A DNA stretch of 64,000 bases from Arenimonas metalli CF5-1 (GCF_000747155.1 NZ_AVCK01000055.1:62001-126000), one strand, 5' to 3'. Numbered from the stretch's first letter, positions 27,678-38,413 are shown. A program made the numbers and translations. Notes: generated by a model not told the origin, from the letters alone.

Positions 27678-28055
27678 ATGATGAAAACCGCGAAAGTGAG
27701 CACCTGGATCGCCCTGGCCCTGCTGCCGGTGGCGGTGTTGCTGTTGGGCCGGCATTTCAGGCTGGTGTTCCTCGCCGGCATGGCCGCGGTGCCGCTGATG
27801 CTGTTCCTGGCGGCCGCGCACTGGCCCGCGCGCAAGTTCCTGCGCTGGTGCGCTCTGGGCCTGAACGGGTTCGTGGCGCTGCTGATGGTGCCGGCCTTCG
27901 CCTACATGCTGGCGAAAGTGGACGCGCCGCCGGGTGTCGTGGCCTTGCTCCCGGTGCTGGCGGTTGCGCAGGTGCTGTTGATCGCGCCGGTGCTTAACGT
28001 GCTGGCGCTGGTGGCCGGCGTTCGCGCGCGCGCGGCGGCACCGGCCTCGGCCTGA
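27678..28055 (+). CDS. Small integral membrane protein, unknown function
   Basis: A 125-residue hydrophobic protein with four membrane segments (about 9-24, 28-48, 57-76 and 86-112) and little else. It starts 12 bases after cysB and may be co-transcribed. No motif is recognised. It converges with the flavoprotein gene 12 bases away. Confidence 0.6.
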   Translation: MMKTAKVSTWIALALLPVAVLLLGRHFRLVFLAGMAAVPLMLFLAAAHWPARKFLRWCALGLNGFVALLMVPAFAYMLAKVDAPPGVVALLPVLAVAQVLLIAPVLNVLALVAGVRARAAAPASA

Positions 28056-28067
28056 ATCCCGTTCGTT

Positions 28068-29732
28068 TCAGGCGGGGATAGCTTCGCCGGCCCGGATCAT
28101 CGCCTCGGCCACCCACTCCGCCGCACGGATGCCGTCCACGCCCGCGGAAAGAATGCCGCCCGCGTAGCCCGCGCCTTCGCCGGCCGGGAACAGCCCGCGG
28201 GTGTTTAGGCTCTGGCCGTCTTCGCCGCGGGTCAGGCGCAGCGGTGACGAGGTGCGGGTCTCGACGCCGGTCAGCACCGCGTCGGCCATGTCGAAGCCCT
28301 TGATCTGCTTGCCGAAGGCCGGCAGCGCTTCGCGGATCGCGTCCACGGCGTACTTCGGCAGCGCCTGCGCCAGGTCGGTGGGCGTGACGCCCGGGGTGTA
28401 CGAGGGCAGCACGGCGCCCAGCGTGGTGGAGGGCTGGCCCGCGAGGAAATCGCCGACGCGCTGGCCCGGCGCTTCATAGGTGCCGCCACCGAGCTTGAAC
28501 GCCACTTCCTCCCAGTACCGCTGCAGCGCGATGCCCGCCAGCGGGCTGCCGCTCGGGTCGTGCTCGGCGTAGTCCTCGGGCGTGATGCCGACCACGATCG
28601 CCGCGTTGGCGTTGCGCTCGTTGCGCGAGTACTGGCTCATGCCATTGGTGACCACGCGCCCCGGCTCGCTGGCCGCGGCCACCACGGTGCCGCCCGGGCA
28701 CATGCAGAAGCTGTAGACCGAGCGGCCGTTGCGGCAGTGGTGCACCAGCTTGTAGTCGGCCGCGCCCAGGATCGGGTGGCCGGCCTGGGGGCCGAAGCGC
28801 GCTTCGTCGATCACCGACTGCGGGTGCTCGATGCGGAAGCCGATCGAGAACGGCTTGGCTTCCATGTACACGCCGCGCGCGTGCAGCATCGCGAAGGTGT
28901 CGCGGGCGCTGTGGCCCAGCGCCATCACCACGTGGTCGGCGCGGATCGTTTCGCCATTGGCCAACGCCACGCCGCGGACGCGGCGGTCGCCGTCGGCGTC
29001 CAGTTCGATCACCAGGTCTTCGACGCGGTGCGAGAAGCGGATCTCGCCGCCCAGCGATTCAATCGTGGCGCGCATGTGCTCGACCATCGAGACCAGCCGG
29101 AAGGTGCCGATGTGCGGCTTGCTGACGTACAGGATTTCGTCGGGTGCACCGGCTTTGACGAACTCGTCGAGCACCTTGCGGCCCAGGTGGCGCTTGTCGC
29201 TGATCTGGCTGTAGAGCTTGCCGTCCGAAAACGTGCCGGCGCCGCCCTCGCCGTACTGCACGTTCGATTCGGGGTTGAGCACCTTCTTGCGCCACAGGCC
29301 GAAGGTGTCCACCGTGCGTTCGCGCACCTGCTTACCGCGCTCGAGGATGATCGGCCGCAGGCCCATCTGCGCCAGCACCAGCCCGGCGAACAGGCCGCAG
29401 GGGCCCATGCCGACCACGATCGGGCGCAGCTTTTGTTCCGGCGAAGGCTTGGCGATGAAGCGGTAGGTGGTGTCGGGCGTCGGCATCACCTTGACCCGGT
29501 TCGGCCGGGTCTCGGCCGCGACGCGCTTGAGCACCGCGGCCTCGTTGGCCACGTCCACGTCCACCGAGTAGATCAGCTGGATGTGGCCGCGCTTGCGGGC
29601 GTCGTAGCTGCGCTTGGCCACGGTCATGCCGCGCAGGTCGGCCGCGGGCAGCTTCAGCCGCGCAAGCACGGCCTCGCGCAGGGCCGGCTCGGCGTGTTCC
29701 AGCGGCAGGGTGATGTCGGTGAGTCGGAGCAT
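28068..29732 (-). CDS. FAD-dependent oxidoreductase of the COG2509 type
   Basis: A 554-residue flavoprotein. An N-terminal domain of about 100 residues (MLRLTDITLPLEH, then KRSYDARKRGHIQLIYSVDV) precedes the Rossmann FAD site VVGMGPCGLFAGL (G108, G110, G113). YGEGGAGTFSDGKLYSQI and CMCPGGTVVAAAS are typical of this uncharacterised dehydrogenase family, and GLFPAGEGAGYAGGILSA closes the FAD site. Substrate and partner are unknown. Being next to cys genes is weak evidence for a redox role in sulfur metabolism. ATG 29732. Confidence 0.8.
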   Translation of the reverse strand: MLRLTDITLPLEHAEPALREAVLARLKLPAADLRGMTVAKRSYDARKRGHIQLIYSVDVDVANEAAVLKRVAAETRPNRVKVMPTPDTTYRFIAKPSPEQKLRPIVVGMGPCGLFAGLVLAQMGLRPIILERGKQVRERTVDTFGLWRKKVLNPESNVQYGEGGAGTFSDGKLYSQISDKRHLGRKVLDEFVKAGAPDEILYVSKPHIGTFRLVSMVEHMRATIESLGGEIRFSHRVEDLVIELDADGDRRVRGVALANGETIRADHVVMALGHSARDTFAMLHARGVYMEAKPFSIGFRIEHPQSVIDEARFGPQAGHPILGAADYKLVHHCRNGRSVYSFCMCPGGTVVAAASEPGRVVTNGMSQYSRNERNANAAIVVGITPEDYAEHDPSGSPLAGIALQRYWEEVAFKLGGGTYEAPGQRVGDFLAGQPSTTLGAVLPSYTPGVTPTDLAQALPKYAVDAIREALPAFGKQIKGFDMADAVLTGVETRTSSPLRLTRGEDGQSLNTRGLFPAGEGAGYAGGILSAGVDGIRAAEWVAEAMIRAGEAIPA

Positions 29733-29847
29733 GGGGCAGGGACAGCGGCAGCAGGTGGCCTATCGTCCCATGGACCTGCCCATGGCGGCCACGTCGCGCG
29801 GCGGCCCTTGGGATACGATCCAGGCACGTCCTCCGGAGCCCGCTCGA

Positions 29848-30390
29848 ATGCCGCAGACCGTTCCGCCTGCCCGCCTGTTTCGACCCAAGCTACGGTTGGG
29901 CCTGTTTGCCGCGTTGGCCACGGGCCTGGCCTGCGCCAGCGCCACCGCTTCGGAGGCCGGGTCCTGGACGCCGGATGAGGCAACGGCCGCTGGCATCGCC
30001 GCCTGCGAGGGCGACGCGGCCAGCACCGGCTTGCTGGCCTCGCTGTGCAAGAACCGCCGCGAGACGGTCGCGCTGATCCGGCTTTGCGAAGGCTTCGGGG
30101 ACGCGTCCACCGCCATGGACGCCGCGATGCTGGCGCGCTGGGACCGGCGCAACGCGCCCTACCTTCGCTGGGTGGGCGAGCAGGCGGCCAAGGTCGCGTC
30201 GGCGCCGCCGCCGGACGAGCAGTGGCTTTGGGATCCCTCCGCTGCGGAGGACGGGATGGACAGCCTTGTTTCCGCCACCTTCGAGGTTCAGTTCCGGTCA
30301 CTGTCCCGCGAAGAGCAGGCAAAGCTTTGCGCGCATTCGCGCCGGTCCATCGACGGCGGCGCTTACGACCTGCAGCCTCCGGGGCCCTAG
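29848..30390 (+). CDS. Secreted/periplasmic protein of unknown function
   Basis: A 180-residue protein with a probable signal peptide: basic N-region, hydrophobic [18 protein letters not shown] (about residues 18-35), cleavage after ASA or TAS. The mature part is acidic with three or four cysteines (ACEGDA, LCKNRR, LCEGFG, LCAHSR), which could form disulfides. No family is recognised. Its stop codon overlaps the convergent cysH stop in a shared CTAG. ATG 29848; earlier in-frame codons belong to the region antisense to the flavoprotein gene. Confidence 0.55.
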   Translation: MPQTVPPARLFRPKLRLGLFAALATGLACASATASEAGSWTPDEATAAGIAACEGDAASTGLLASLCKNRRETVALIRLCEGFGDASTAMDAAMLARWDRRNAPYLRWVGEQAAKVASAPPPDEQWLWDPSAAEDGMDSLVSATFEVQFRSLSREEQAKLCAHSRRSIDGGAYDLQPPGP

Positions 30391-31130
30391 GCGCGCCGCG
30401 CCGCCGGCTCGTCGAAGTGCAGCCCGCATTCGCGCTTGAGGCCAAAGAAGCGGGTGTCTTCCTCGCGCATCCCGGGGGCCAGGGGCCGGGTGGTGTGCAT
30501 GTCGCCGATCGACACGTAGCCCTGCTCCCACAGCGGGTGGTAGGGCAGGTCGTGGCGGGCGAGGTACTGGCCCAGGTCGCGGTCGCTCCAGTCGGCCAGC
30601 GGGTGCAGCTTCCAGCGGCCGTCCTTGATTTCCAGGAAGTCGATGTGGGCGCGGGTGCTGGCCTGGCTGCGGCGCAGCCCGGCGATCCAGGTGCGCACGC
30701 CCAGCTCGGCCAGCGCGCGCTGCATCGGCTCGACCTTGCGCAGGCGGTTGTAGCGGTCCAGGCCCTCCAGGCCCTGCTCCCAGAGCTTGCCGTGGCGCGC
30801 CTCCATCCAGCCGATGCCGATCTGCGGGCGGTAGGTCTGGAGGTTCAGCTGCAGCCGCTCCGTGAGCTCGTCGATGAAGCGGTAGGTTTCGGGGAACAGG
30901 TAGCCGGTGTCGACCAGGATCACGGGCAGGTCGCCGCGCAGGCGCGTGGCCATGTGCAGGGCCACCGCCGATTGCGCGCCGAAGCTGGAGGAAAGCGCGT
31001 GTTCGCCGCTCAGCGACTGCAGCGCCCACTCGATGCGCTGCTCGGCGCGCAGGCCGGCGAGCCAGGCGTTGAGTTCGGCCAGGGATTGGGCCGATTCGGC
31101 GGCGGCGGTGGGGTCGGGGACGAGGCTCAT
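30387..31130 (-). CDS. cysH: Phosphoadenylylsulfate (PAPS) reductase
   Basis: A 247-residue thioredoxin-dependent PAPS reductase forming sulfite. The PP-loop-like segment is [22 protein letters not shown] follows, and the catalytic cysteine is C235 in the C-terminal KRECGLH. The paired cysteines of 4Fe-4S APS reductases are absent, so it uses PAPS, in agreement with the APS kinase domain in CysNC. The start overlaps the cysI stop (ATGA), and the order is cysJ-cysI-cysH as in E. coli. Confidence 0.95.
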   Translation of the reverse strand: MSLVPDPTAAAESAQSLAELNAWLAGLRAEQRIEWALQSLSGEHALSSSFGAQSAVALHMATRLRGDLPVILVDTGYLFPETYRFIDELTERLQLNLQTYRPQIGIGWMEARHGKLWEQGLEGLDRYNRLRKVEPMQRALAELGVRTWIAGLRRSQASTRAHIDFLEIKDGRWKLHPLADWSDRDLGQYLARHDLPYHPLWEQGYVSIGDMHTTRPLAPGMREEDTRFFGLKRECGLHFDEPAARRA

Positions 31131-32812
31131 GCTTGCAGCTCCAGGGGGATGCCGGTGCGTGGCTTCACCACGCCGGCGCGGACGAGGAAATCACCGAAGC
31201 CTTCGCCGGGGGCGCGCTCGGCGGCGTAGCGCGCGAACAGCGGGTCGAGCGCGGCGAGGATTTCCGGTTCCGCGATGTTTTCGCGGTAAAGGGTGTTCAG
31301 GCGCTGGCCGCGGTGGTCGGCGCCGAGCATCAGGTTGTAGCGGCCGGGCGCCTTGCCCACGAGCGCGATCTCGGCGAGGTAGGGGCGCGAGCAGCCGTTG
31401 GGGCAGCCGCTGATGCGCAGGAGGATCGGCGCGTCGATCAGGCCGTGGGCTTCGAGCAGCGCCTCGACCTTCGTGGTCAGCGTCGGCAGGTAGCGCTCGG
31501 CCTCGGCCATCGCGAGGCCGCAGGTGGGCAGGGCGACGCAGGCGACCGATTTCAACCGCAGCGGGCTGGCCGTGCGGTAGCCGTCGAGGCCATGTGCCTG
31601 AACCAGCGCATCGATGCGCGCGCGCTCGCCGGCCGGCACGCCCGCGATGACCAGGTTCTGGTTCGGCGTCATGCGGAAGTCGCCCTCGTGCACGCGCGCG
31701 ATCTCGCGCAGGCCAGTCAGGTGCGCGCCGTCCGCGCCATCGAGGATGCGGCCCGACAGCAGCCGCAGCGTCAGGTGCCAGCGGCCGTCGTGGCCTTCGA
31801 CCCAGCCGAAGCGGTCGCCCGAGTGCTCGAAGGCGAAGGGCCGCGCCGCGGCCAGGGGAAACCCGGCGCGGCCCTCCACCTGCGAGGTGAACCAGTCCAG
31901 CCCGCGGTCGTCGATCGTGTACTTGAGCCGGGCGCGCTTGCGCACCGTGCGGTTGCCGAAGTCGCGCTGCGCGGTGACCACGGCGGTCGCGACGGCGATC
32001 ACCTGGTCCGGCGTCACGAAGCCGATGACGTCGGCGAGCCGCGGATTGGTGTCCGCGTCGCCGTGCGTCGCGCCCATGCCGCCGCCGATGGCGACGTTGT
32101 AGCCCACCACCTCGCTGCCTTCGAGCACGGCGATGAAGCCCAGGTCCTGGGCGAACACGTCCACGTCGTTCACCGGCGGGATCGCGAAACCGATCTTGAA
32201 CTTGCGCGGCAGGTAGGCGTTGCCGTACACCGGCTCGTCCTCCTCGCCGCTGCCGGCCACGCGCTGCTCGTCGAGCCAGATCTCGTAGTAGGCGCGGGTG
32301 TTGGGCAACAAGTGCCGTGACAGCGCCGCGGCCTGCGCGTACACGGCGGCGTGCGCGCGCGACTCCAGCGGGTTCGCCGCCACCGCCACGTTGCGGTTGA
32401 CGTCGCCGCAGGCCGCCAGCGTGTCGATCAGCTGGGCGTTGATCGCCTGCATCGTCGCCTTCAGCCGGCCCTTGATGACGCCGTGGAACTGGAAGGCCTG
32501 GCGCGTGGTGATGCGCAGGCCGCGCTCGGCATAGGTGGTGGCGATGGCGTCCAGGCCCAGCCACTGCGCCGGCGTCACCACGCCGCCGGGCGTGCGGGTG
32601 CGGATCATGAAGCTGTAGTCGGGCTCGAGCCTGGCGACGCGACGTTCCTCGCGAAGGTCGCGATCGTCCTGCTGGTAGCTGCCGTGGTACTTGATCAAAA
32701 CTTGGTCGGCTTCGGCCAGCGCGCCGGTGACCGGGTTGGCCAGGCTGTCGAGCAGGGTGCCGCGCAGGCGGCCGCTGGCCTGCTTGATGTCTTCGACGGA
32801 GTGCGCGCTCAT
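31127..32812 (-). CDS. cysI: Sulfite reductase hemoprotein (beta) subunit
   Basis: A 561-residue NADPH-sulfite reductase hemoprotein. The siroheme/4Fe-4S ligands are C425-x5-C431 (in CVALPTC) and C470-x3-C474 (in [10 protein letters not shown]). The N-terminus [13 protein letters not shown] and [11 protein letters not shown] are family hallmarks. The start ATG overlaps the cysJ stop as TGATG, and the 3' end overlaps cysH by four bases. It reduces sulfite to sulfide with electrons from CysJ, using siroheme made by CysG. Confidence 0.96.
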   Translation of the reverse strand: MSAHSVEDIKQASGRLRGTLLDSLANPVTGALAEADQVLIKYHGSYQQDDRDLREERRVARLEPDYSFMIRTRTPGGVVTPAQWLGLDAIATTYAERGLRITTRQAFQFHGVIKGRLKATMQAINAQLIDTLAACGDVNRNVAVAANPLESRAHAAVYAQAAALSRHLLPNTRAYYEIWLDEQRVAGSGEEDEPVYGNAYLPRKFKIGFAIPPVNDVDVFAQDLGFIAVLEGSEVVGYNVAIGGGMGATHGDADTNPRLADVIGFVTPDQVIAVATAVVTAQRDFGNRTVRKRARLKYTIDDRGLDWFTSQVEGRAGFPLAAARPFAFEHSGDRFGWVEGHDGRWHLTLRLLSGRILDGADGAHLTGLREIARVHEGDFRMTPNQNLVIAGVPAGERARIDALVQAHGLDGYRTASPLRLKSVACVALPTCGLAMAEAERYLPTLTTKVEALLEAHGLIDAPILLRISGCPNGCSRPYLAEIALVGKAPGRYNLMLGADHRGQRLNTLYRENIAEPEILAALDPLFARYAAERAPGEGFGDFLVRAGVVKPRTGIPLELQA

Positions 32813-34587
32813 CAGTAGACGTCCCGGGCATAGCGGCCCTGCTGCTGCAGCGTGGCGAGGTAGTCCCGCGCGGCGTCCTGGTCGCGCCCGCCGTGGGTCG
32901 TGACGACATCGAGCAGGGCGGCTTCGACGTCGCGCCCCATCGCCGTCGCGCCGCAGACGTACAAGTGCGTGCCGCCTTCGAGCCAGTCGAAAAGCGTGCG
33001 GCCGTGTTCGCGCAGGCGATGCTGCACGTACACCTTGTCGGCCTGGTCGCGCGAGAAGGCGAGGTCGAGCCGATGCAGCTGGCCCGCCTTGAGCGCCTGC
33101 TGCCACTCGAGCTGGTAGAGGAAATCGTGGCGCGCATAAGGGGCGCCGAACAGCAGCCAGTTGCGGCCGGTGGCGCCACTCGCCGCGCGTTCCTGCACGA
33201 AGCCGCGGAACGGCGCGACGCCCGTGCCGGGCCCGATCATGATCACGTCGCGCCCGCCGTCGCGCGGCAGGCGGAAGCGCTCGTTGGCTTCGATGAAGAC
33301 CGGCAACGCCTCGCCTTCCTCCGATGACGCGAGCTGGTGCGAGGCCGCGCCCCAGCGCCGGCCGCCGGGCGCGTCCCACTGGACGTGGTCGACCGTCAGG
33401 TGGGCTTCGGCACCGACCACGCTCTGGCTCGAAGCAATGGAATAGAGCCGCGGTGCCAGCGGCCGCAGCGCGGCGACCAGGTCCGGCGCGGTCCACGCGG
33501 CCGGGAAGGCCTGCAGCAAGTCGATAAGTTGGTGCGTGCCCAGCAGCGTGGCCAAGGCCTCGGCGTGGTTCGGTTCAAGCGTGCGTGCCAACGCGTCGTG
33601 CCCGCCGCGCTCGGCCTGCTTCGCCAGGAAGGGGCGCGCCAGCTTTGTAAGCTCCCGCCGTTCGGACAGCCAGGTGCGCAGCGGCACGCCATCCACTTCC
33701 GCGTCGCCGTCGAGCGAGAGTTCGGCCAGCACGGCGTCCACCAGCGCCGGCGGATTGCGCGGCCACAGCCCCAGCGCGTCGCCGGGCTGGTAGGTCAGCC
33801 CCGAGCCCTCGAGCGAAAGTTCGAGATGGCGCACGTCCTTGCGGCTGCCGCGTCCGGTCAGGCGCTGGTTGGCCAGCACTTCGGCGGCGAAGGGTTTCTC
33901 GCGCGACCACGGGGATACAGGCGCGACGGCACGCAGCGGCGTCACCGTGGCCGAAGGCGTCGCGGCCAGCGCGATGCGCGCGTGCTCCAGCGCCTGCCCG
34001 AGCCACGGCGTCGCCACCGCCCCGACGTCCACGTCGGCCTCGCCGCGCGCGAACAGTCGCTTCGCGCCCAGCCCGGCCAGGCGTTCGTCGATCTCGCGCC
34101 CGGTGGCGTTGAACAGCGGATAGCTCGAATCGCCCAGGCCCAGCACCGCGTACTGCAGCTGCGGCAGCTTCGGCGCGCGCTTGCCGAGCAGGTGCGACAC
34201 GAAGCCGCGGGCATCGTCCGGCGGCTCGCCTTCGCCCTGCGTGCTGATCACCACGTACAGCAGCCGCTCGTCCTTGAGCTCGGGCAGCGGGTAGGCATCG
34301 GCGCGCAGCAGGCGCACCGCGAGGCCGCCGGTCTCGGCCTGCCGGGCCAGCTGTTCGGCCACGCGCCGCGCATTGCCGGTCTGGCTGCCGAAGACGACGG
34401 TGAGGCGGGCGCCGGCCTGCGGCTCCGCGGCCGCCGGCCGGGCGCCCGGGCGGGCGGCCAGGCCGGCGGCGTAACCCGAAAGCCACCACAGGCCGGGGGC
34501 ATCCAGCCCGTCGGTCAGGCGCGCCAGCAGGTCGACCTTGTCACCGGGCAGGGGCGGCACGGGCAGGGCGGCGGGGGCGGGAGGCAT
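32812..34587 (-). CDS. cysJ: Sulfite reductase flavoprotein (alpha) subunit
   Basis: A 591-residue diflavin reductase. The FMN domain (about 60-205) has [10 protein letters not shown] (S68, T70, N72) and [11 protein letters not shown]. The FAD domain has PRLYSIASS, and the NADPH domain has [25 protein letters not shown] and the closing RYARDVY typical of CysJ. It is shuttle partner of CysI, whose ATG overlaps the cysJ stop. First gene of cysJIH; its upstream region is shared with a divergent permease-cysD-cysNC transcript and contains an 18-base palindrome. Confidence 0.95.
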   Translation of the reverse strand: MPPAPAALPVPPLPGDKVDLLARLTDGLDAPGLWWLSGYAAGLAARPGARPAAAEPQAGARLTVVFGSQTGNARRVAEQLARQAETGGLAVRLLRADAYPLPELKDERLLYVVISTQGEGEPPDDARGFVSHLLGKRAPKLPQLQYAVLGLGDSSYPLFNATGREIDERLAGLGAKRLFARGEADVDVGAVATPWLGQALEHARIALAATPSATVTPLRAVAPVSPWSREKPFAAEVLANQRLTGRGSRKDVRHLELSLEGSGLTYQPGDALGLWPRNPPALVDAVLAELSLDGDAEVDGVPLRTWLSERRELTKLARPFLAKQAERGGHDALARTLEPNHAEALATLLGTHQLIDLLQAFPAAWTAPDLVAALRPLAPRLYSIASSQSVVGAEAHLTVDHVQWDAPGGRRWGAASHQLASSEEGEALPVFIEANERFRLPRDGGRDVIMIGPGTGVAPFRGFVQERAASGATGRNWLLFGAPYARHDFLYQLEWQQALKAGQLHRLDLAFSRDQADKVYVQHRLREHGRTLFDWLEGGTHLYVCGATAMGRDVEAALLDVVTTHGGRDQDAARDYLATLQQQGRYARDVY

Positions 34588-34737
34588 GGGCGTCGGGTTC
34601 CTGGAAGCGATGGACCGACGCTACGCGCGGGATTTCCCGCGCGGAAAGGAACAGGCGGCATGCCGACATGCCCGGCGCTTATTTGCCGGCGCGAAAAGGG
34701 CGCACGATAGTCGCCGCACCCTCCCCGCGGCCGCCCC
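34588..34737. promoter_or_regulatory. Divergent cysJIH / permease-cysDNC control region
   Basis: A 150-base gap between two divergent sulfur transcripts. It holds a perfect palindrome GCGCGGGA-TT-TCCCGCGC (34625-34642) and a second inverted repeat GGCATG-CCGA-CATGCC (34657-34672). On the plus strand TTGCCG (34683-34688) and GATAGT (34706-34711), 17 bases apart, form a plausible promoter for the permease gene. CysB or a second regulator may bind the dyads; which one is not known. Confidence 0.5.
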
Positions 34738-35475
34738 ATGGACCTGCCCCCCGAGTTCTTCATCTTCGTCGCCATCGGCCTCGCGGCACAGCTGGTCGAC
34801 GGCGCGCTGGGCATGGCCTACGGCGTCACCAGCTCCAGCCTGCTGCTGGCCTTCGGGCTGCCGCCGGCGGTGGCCAGCGCCAGCGTGCATGCGGCCGAAG
34901 TGGCCACCACCGGCGTGTCCGGCCTGAGCCACGGCTACTTCGGCAACGTCGACCGCAAGCTGATGTGGTCGCTGGTGCTGCCCGGCGTGCTGGGCGCGGT
35001 CACCGGTGCCTGGCTGCTGGCTTCGGTGGACTGGAGCTGGCTGCGGCCGCTGGTGGCGGCCTACCTGCTGGCCTTGGGCCTGATGCTGGTCTGGCGCGCG
35101 TGGCGCGGCCAGCGGCGTGCGCCCCGGCACGGCGGCAACGTGCCGCTGGGGCTGGGCGCCGGCTTCCTCGATGCCGTGGGTGGCGGCGGCTGGGGCCCGC
35201 TGACCACCACCCACCTGATGGCCCGGCACCTCGAGCCGCGCATCGCGATCGGCACGGCGAATGCGGCGGAGTTCTTCATCAGCCTGGCGGTGTCGCTGGT
35301 GTTCCTGGCCACGCTGGGCGTCAGCCACGTGCACGTGGTGCTGGGGCTGCTGGTGGGCGGCGTGATCGCGGCGCCCTTCGCCGCCTGGCTGACGCGGCGG
35401 GTGCCGGCGCGCCCGCTGATGGCCTTCGTCGGCCTGCTGGTCAGCGCGGTCAGCCTCTACAACCTGCTGCGTTGA
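34738..35475 (+). CDS. TauE/SafE (DUF81) permease, probable sulfate or sulfite transporter
   Basis: A 245-residue membrane protein with about eight spans in two repeats, each opening with the TauE signature: [21 protein letters not shown] (about 16-36) and [16 protein letters not shown] (about 138-153). Family members export or import small sulfur anions. It lies upstream of cysD on the same strand with 13 bases between, which suggests it brings sulfate into this pathway or exports excess sulfite; direction cannot be read from sequence. Confidence 0.8.
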   Translation: MDLPPEFFIFVAIGLAAQLVDGALGMAYGVTSSSLLLAFGLPPAVASASVHAAEVATTGVSGLSHGYFGNVDRKLMWSLVLPGVLGAVTGAWLLASVDWSWLRPLVAAYLLALGLMLVWRAWRGQRRAPRHGGNVPLGLGAGFLDAVGGGGWGPLTTTHLMARHLEPRIAIGTANAAEFFISLAVSLVFLATLGVSHVHVVLGLLVGGVIAAPFAAWLTRRVPARPLMAFVGLLVSAVSLYNLLR

Positions 35476-35488
35476 TATCCTGCCCGCC

Positions 35489-36397
35489 ATGAGCGAACCC
35501 GCCCTGTCCCACCTCGACCGCCTCGAAGCCGAGGCCATCCACGTCCTGCGCGAGGTCGCGGCCTCCTTCCGCAACCCGGTGATGCTGTATTCCGTGGGCA
35601 AGGACAGCTCGGTGCTGCTGCACCTGCTGGTGAAGGCCTTCCACCCCGCGAAGCCGCCGATCCCGCTGCTGCACGTGGACACCGGCTGGAAGTTCCGCGA
35701 GATGATCGAATTCCGCGACCGCCGCGCCGCCGAGACGGGCGTCGAGCTGCGCACGCACACCAACCCCGAGGGCCTGGCCCAGGGCGTCAGCCCGGTGACC
35801 CACGGCGCCACCGTGCACACCGACGTGATGAAGACGCAGGCGCTGAAGCAGGCGCTGGACCTGCACCAGTTCGACGCGGCCATCGGAGGCGCGCGCCGCG
35901 ACGAGGAGAAGTCGCGGGCCAAGGAGCGCATCTTCTCGTTCCGCACCGCCCAGCACCGCTGGGACCCGAAGAACCAGCGGCCCGAGCTGTGGGACCTGTA
36001 CAACACCCGCATCGAGAAGGGCGAGAGCGTGCGCGTGTTCCCGATCTCGAACTGGACCGAGCTCGACGTCTGGCTCTACGTCTACCGCGAGAAGATCCCG
36101 GTGCCATCGCTGTACTTCGCGGCCGAGCGGCCGGTGGTCGAGCGCGACGGCGCGCTCATCATGGTGGACGACGCGCGCCTGCCGCTGCGGCCGGGCGAAG
36201 TGCCGGTGATGCGCAAGGTGCGCTTCCGCACGCTGGGCTGCTACCCGCTCACGGGCGCCATCGAGTCCGAGGCCGACACGCTGGAGAAGGTCATCGCCGA
36301 GATGCTGGTCGCCACCACCTCCGAGCGCCAGGGCCGCGTGATCGACCACGACCCCGGCGCGTCGATGGAGAAGAAGAAGCAGGAGGGCTACTTCTGA
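35489..36397 (+). CDS. cysD: Sulfate adenylyltransferase subunit 2
   Basis: A 302-residue small subunit of ATP sulfurylase that adenylates sulfate to APS. The PP-loop is [10 protein letters not shown] (S35 to S40), followed by [18 protein letters not shown] and [15 protein letters not shown]. The C-terminus is [11 protein letters not shown], as in other CysD proteins. The TGA overlaps the cysNC ATG by one base (TGATG), coupling it to the GTPase subunit. Confidence 0.96.
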   Translation: MSEPALSHLDRLEAEAIHVLREVAASFRNPVMLYSVGKDSSVLLHLLVKAFHPAKPPIPLLHVDTGWKFREMIEFRDRRAAETGVELRTHTNPEGLAQGVSPVTHGATVHTDVMKTQALKQALDLHQFDAAIGGARRDEEKSRAKERIFSFRTAQHRWDPKNQRPELWDLYNTRIEKGESVRVFPISNWTELDVWLYVYREKIPVPSLYFAAERPVVERDGALIMVDDARLPLRPGEVPVMRKVRFRTLGCYPLTGAIESEADTLEKVIAEMLVATTSERQGRVIDHDPGASMEKKKQEGYF

Positions 36398-38346
36398 TGG
36401 CCACCAACAAGCCGCTTTCTGTAGGAGGGACTTCAGTCCCGAAGCCCTTCGCCGAAAGCTTCGGGACTGAAGTCCCTCCTACAGGGAGCGTTGCGGCTTA
36501 CCTGAAACAGCACGAAGCCAAACCGCTGCTGCGCTTCATCACCTGCGGCAGCGTGGACGACGGCAAGTCCACGCTGATCGGGCGGCTGCTGCACGACACC
36601 CGCCTGCTGCTCGACGATCAGCTGGCCGCGCTGGCCAAGGACAGCCGCCGCCACGGCACCCAGGGCGAGGACATCGACTTCGCGCTGCTGGTGGACGGCC
36701 TCGAGGCCGAGCGCGAGCAGGGCATCACCATCGACGTCGCCTACCGGTTCTTCAGCACCGACAAGCGCAAGTTCATCGTCGCCGACTGCCCGGGCCACGA
36801 GCAGTACACCCGCAACATGGCCACGGGCGCATCCACTGCCGACCTGGCCGTGGTGCTGGTGGATGCACGCAAGGGCCTGCTGACGCAGACGCGCCGGCAC
36901 AGCTACATCGTCTCGCTGCTGGGCATCCGCCACGTGGTGCTGGCGGTGAACAAGATGGACGTGGCCGGCTACGACCAGGCCACGTTCGAGCGCATCGTCG
37001 CCGACTACGCCGCGCTGGCCGCGAGCCTGGGCATCACCCGCGTGCAGGCGATCCCGCTGTCGGCGCTGCGCGGCGACAACCTGCTGGCGCCGTCGCCGGC
37101 GATGCCCTGGTACACGGGCCCGAGCCTGCTGGAGGCGCTGGAAGCCGCCGAGCCCGCGCAGGACGATCCGCGCGCGCCGATGCGCCTGCCGGTGCAGTGG
37201 GTGAACCGCCCGAGCCAGGACTTCCGCGGCTTCGCCGGCACGCTGGCGGCCGGCGCGGTGTCGCCGGGCGACGAGGTGGTGGTGCTGCCCTCGGGCCGCC
37301 GTTCGCGCGTGGCCCGCCTCGTCACCGCCGATGGCGACCTGCCGCGTGCGGTGGCCGGGCAGGCCATCACGCTGGTGCTGGAGGACGAAGTGGACGTGAG
37401 CCGCGGCGACGTGATCGCCGCCGCTGGCGACCCGCCGCAGGTGGCCGACCAGTTCGCCGCGCACCTGCTGTGGATGGGCGCGCAATCGCTGCTGCCCGGC
37501 CGGCCCTACCTGCTCAAGATCGGCGCGCGCACCGTCACCGCCCAGGTCACCGAGATCAAGCACAAGGTCGACGTGAACACGCAGGCGGCGCTGGCCGCCA
37601 AGCACCTCGAGCTCAACGAGGTCGGCGTGGTCAACCTCAGCCTCGACCAGGCCATCGCCTTCGAACCCTATGCCGCCAACCGGCGACTGGGCGGCTTCAT
37701 CCTGATCGACCGGCAGTCCAACGCCACCGTCGCCGCGGGCACGCTCGACTTCGCGCTGCGCCGCGCGGCCAACATCCACTGGCAGCACCTGGACGTGGAC
37801 CGCACGGCGCGTGCCCGCATCAAGGGCCAGCAGCCGCGGGTGCTGTGGTTCACCGGCCTGTCGGGCGCCGGCAAGTCCACCATCGCCAACCTGGTGGACA
37901 AGCAGCTGCATGCGCAGGGCTTCCACACCTTCATCCTCGATGGCGACAACGTGCGCCACGGGCTCAACCGTGACCTCGGCTTCACCGACGAGGACCGCGT
38001 CGAGAACATCCGCCGCGTGGCCGAAGTGGCGAAGCTGATGGCCGACGCGGGCCTGATCGTGCTGGTGAGCTTCATCTCGCCGTTCCGCGCCGAGCGGCGG
38101 ATGGCGCGCGAACTGTTCGCGCCGGGCGAGTTCCTCGAAGTGCACGTGGACACGCCGCTGGCCGAAGCCGAGCGCCGCGATGCCAAGGGGCTTTACGCGA
38201 AGGCGCGCGCCGGGCAGATCCGCAACTTCACCGGCATCGATTCGCCGTACGAGGCGCCGGAGGCGGCGGAGCTGGTGCTCGATACGGTGTCGCAGACTCC
38301 GGAGCAGCTGGCGGCCGTTGTCGTCGCGCGGGTGTTGGAGGAGTAG
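36397..38346 (+). CDS. cysNC: Fused sulfate adenylyltransferase subunit 1 / APS kinase
   Basis: A 649-residue CysN-CysC fusion. The GTPase part has the P-loop GSVDDGKST (51-59), DCPGHEQY and NKMD. The APS kinase part has GLSGAGKST (487-495), [11 protein letters not shown] and [10 protein letters not shown]. Residues 8-30 are not family sequence: they are encoded by a complete palindromic repeat pair (36420-36483) lying in frame between MATNKPL and [16 protein letters not shown]. The insert is open in this frame and reads VGGTSVP...FGTEVPPT. The P-loop is untouched, so the enzyme is probably active. An internal start after the repeat cannot be excluded. Translationally coupled to cysD. Confidence 0.95.
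   Translation: MATNKPLSVGGTSVPKPFAESFGTEVPPTGSVAAYLKQHEAKPLLRFITCGSVDDGKSTLIGRLLHDTRLLLDDQLAALAKDSRRHGTQGEDIDFALLVDGLEAEREQGITIDVAYRFFSTDKRKFIVADCPGHEQYTRNMATGASTADLAVVLVDARKGLLTQTRRHSYIVSLLGIRHVVLAVNKMDVAGYDQATFERIVADYAALAASLGITRVQAIPLSALRGDNLLAPSPAMPWYTGPSLLEALEAAEPAQDDPRAPMRLPVQWVNRPSQDFRGFAGTLAAGAVSPGDEVVVLPSGRRSRVARLVTADGDLPRAVAGQAITLVLEDEVDVSRGDVIAAAGDPPQVADQFAAHLLWMGAQSLLPGRPYLLKIGARTVTAQVTEIKHKVDVNTQAALAAKHLELNEVGVVNLSLDQAIAFEPYAANRRLGGFILIDRQSNATVAAGTLDFALRRAANIHWQHLDVDRTARARIKGQQPRVLWFTGLSGAGKSTIANLVDKQLHAQGFHTFILDGDNVRHGLNRDLGFTDEDRVENIRRVAEVAKLMADAGLIVLVSFISPFRAERRMARELFAPGEFLEVHVDTPLAEAERRDAKGLYAKARAGQIRNFTGIDSPYEAPEAAELVLDTVSQTPEQLAAVVVARVLEE
36420..36483. repeat. REP-like inverted pair B, inside cysNC coding sequence
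   Basis: Left arm TGTAGGAGGGACTTCAG..., right arm its near-exact complement, spacer CCCTTCGCCGAA. Both arms carry the GGGACTTCAGTCCC mini-hairpin. The whole element is translated as part of the CysNC N-terminus. Confidence 0.95.
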
Positions 38347-38353
38347 GCCAAAG

Positions 38354-38413
38354 GCTTCGGGCCTGAAGGCCCTCCTACAGGGCCTCGTGTAGGAGGGACT
38401 TCAGTCCCGAAGC
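38354..38413. repeat. REP-like inverted pair C (inside-out), between cysNC and ATP-grasp gene
   Basis: Here the arms face the other way: the complement arm (38354-38379, GGGCCTGAAGGCCC version) comes first and the TGTAGGAGGG arm (38388-38413) second, with an 8-base spacer. It sits between convergent genes and may act as a terminator. The right arm encodes the last residues KLRD and the TGA stop of the ATP-grasp protein on the minus strand. Confidence 0.93.

Noticed and set aside
36397-36500. The repeat in cysNC as a sign of a sequencing or assembly error
   Set aside because: The start overlaps cysD in the expected TGATG manner and the frame runs without break into conserved sequence on the far side.
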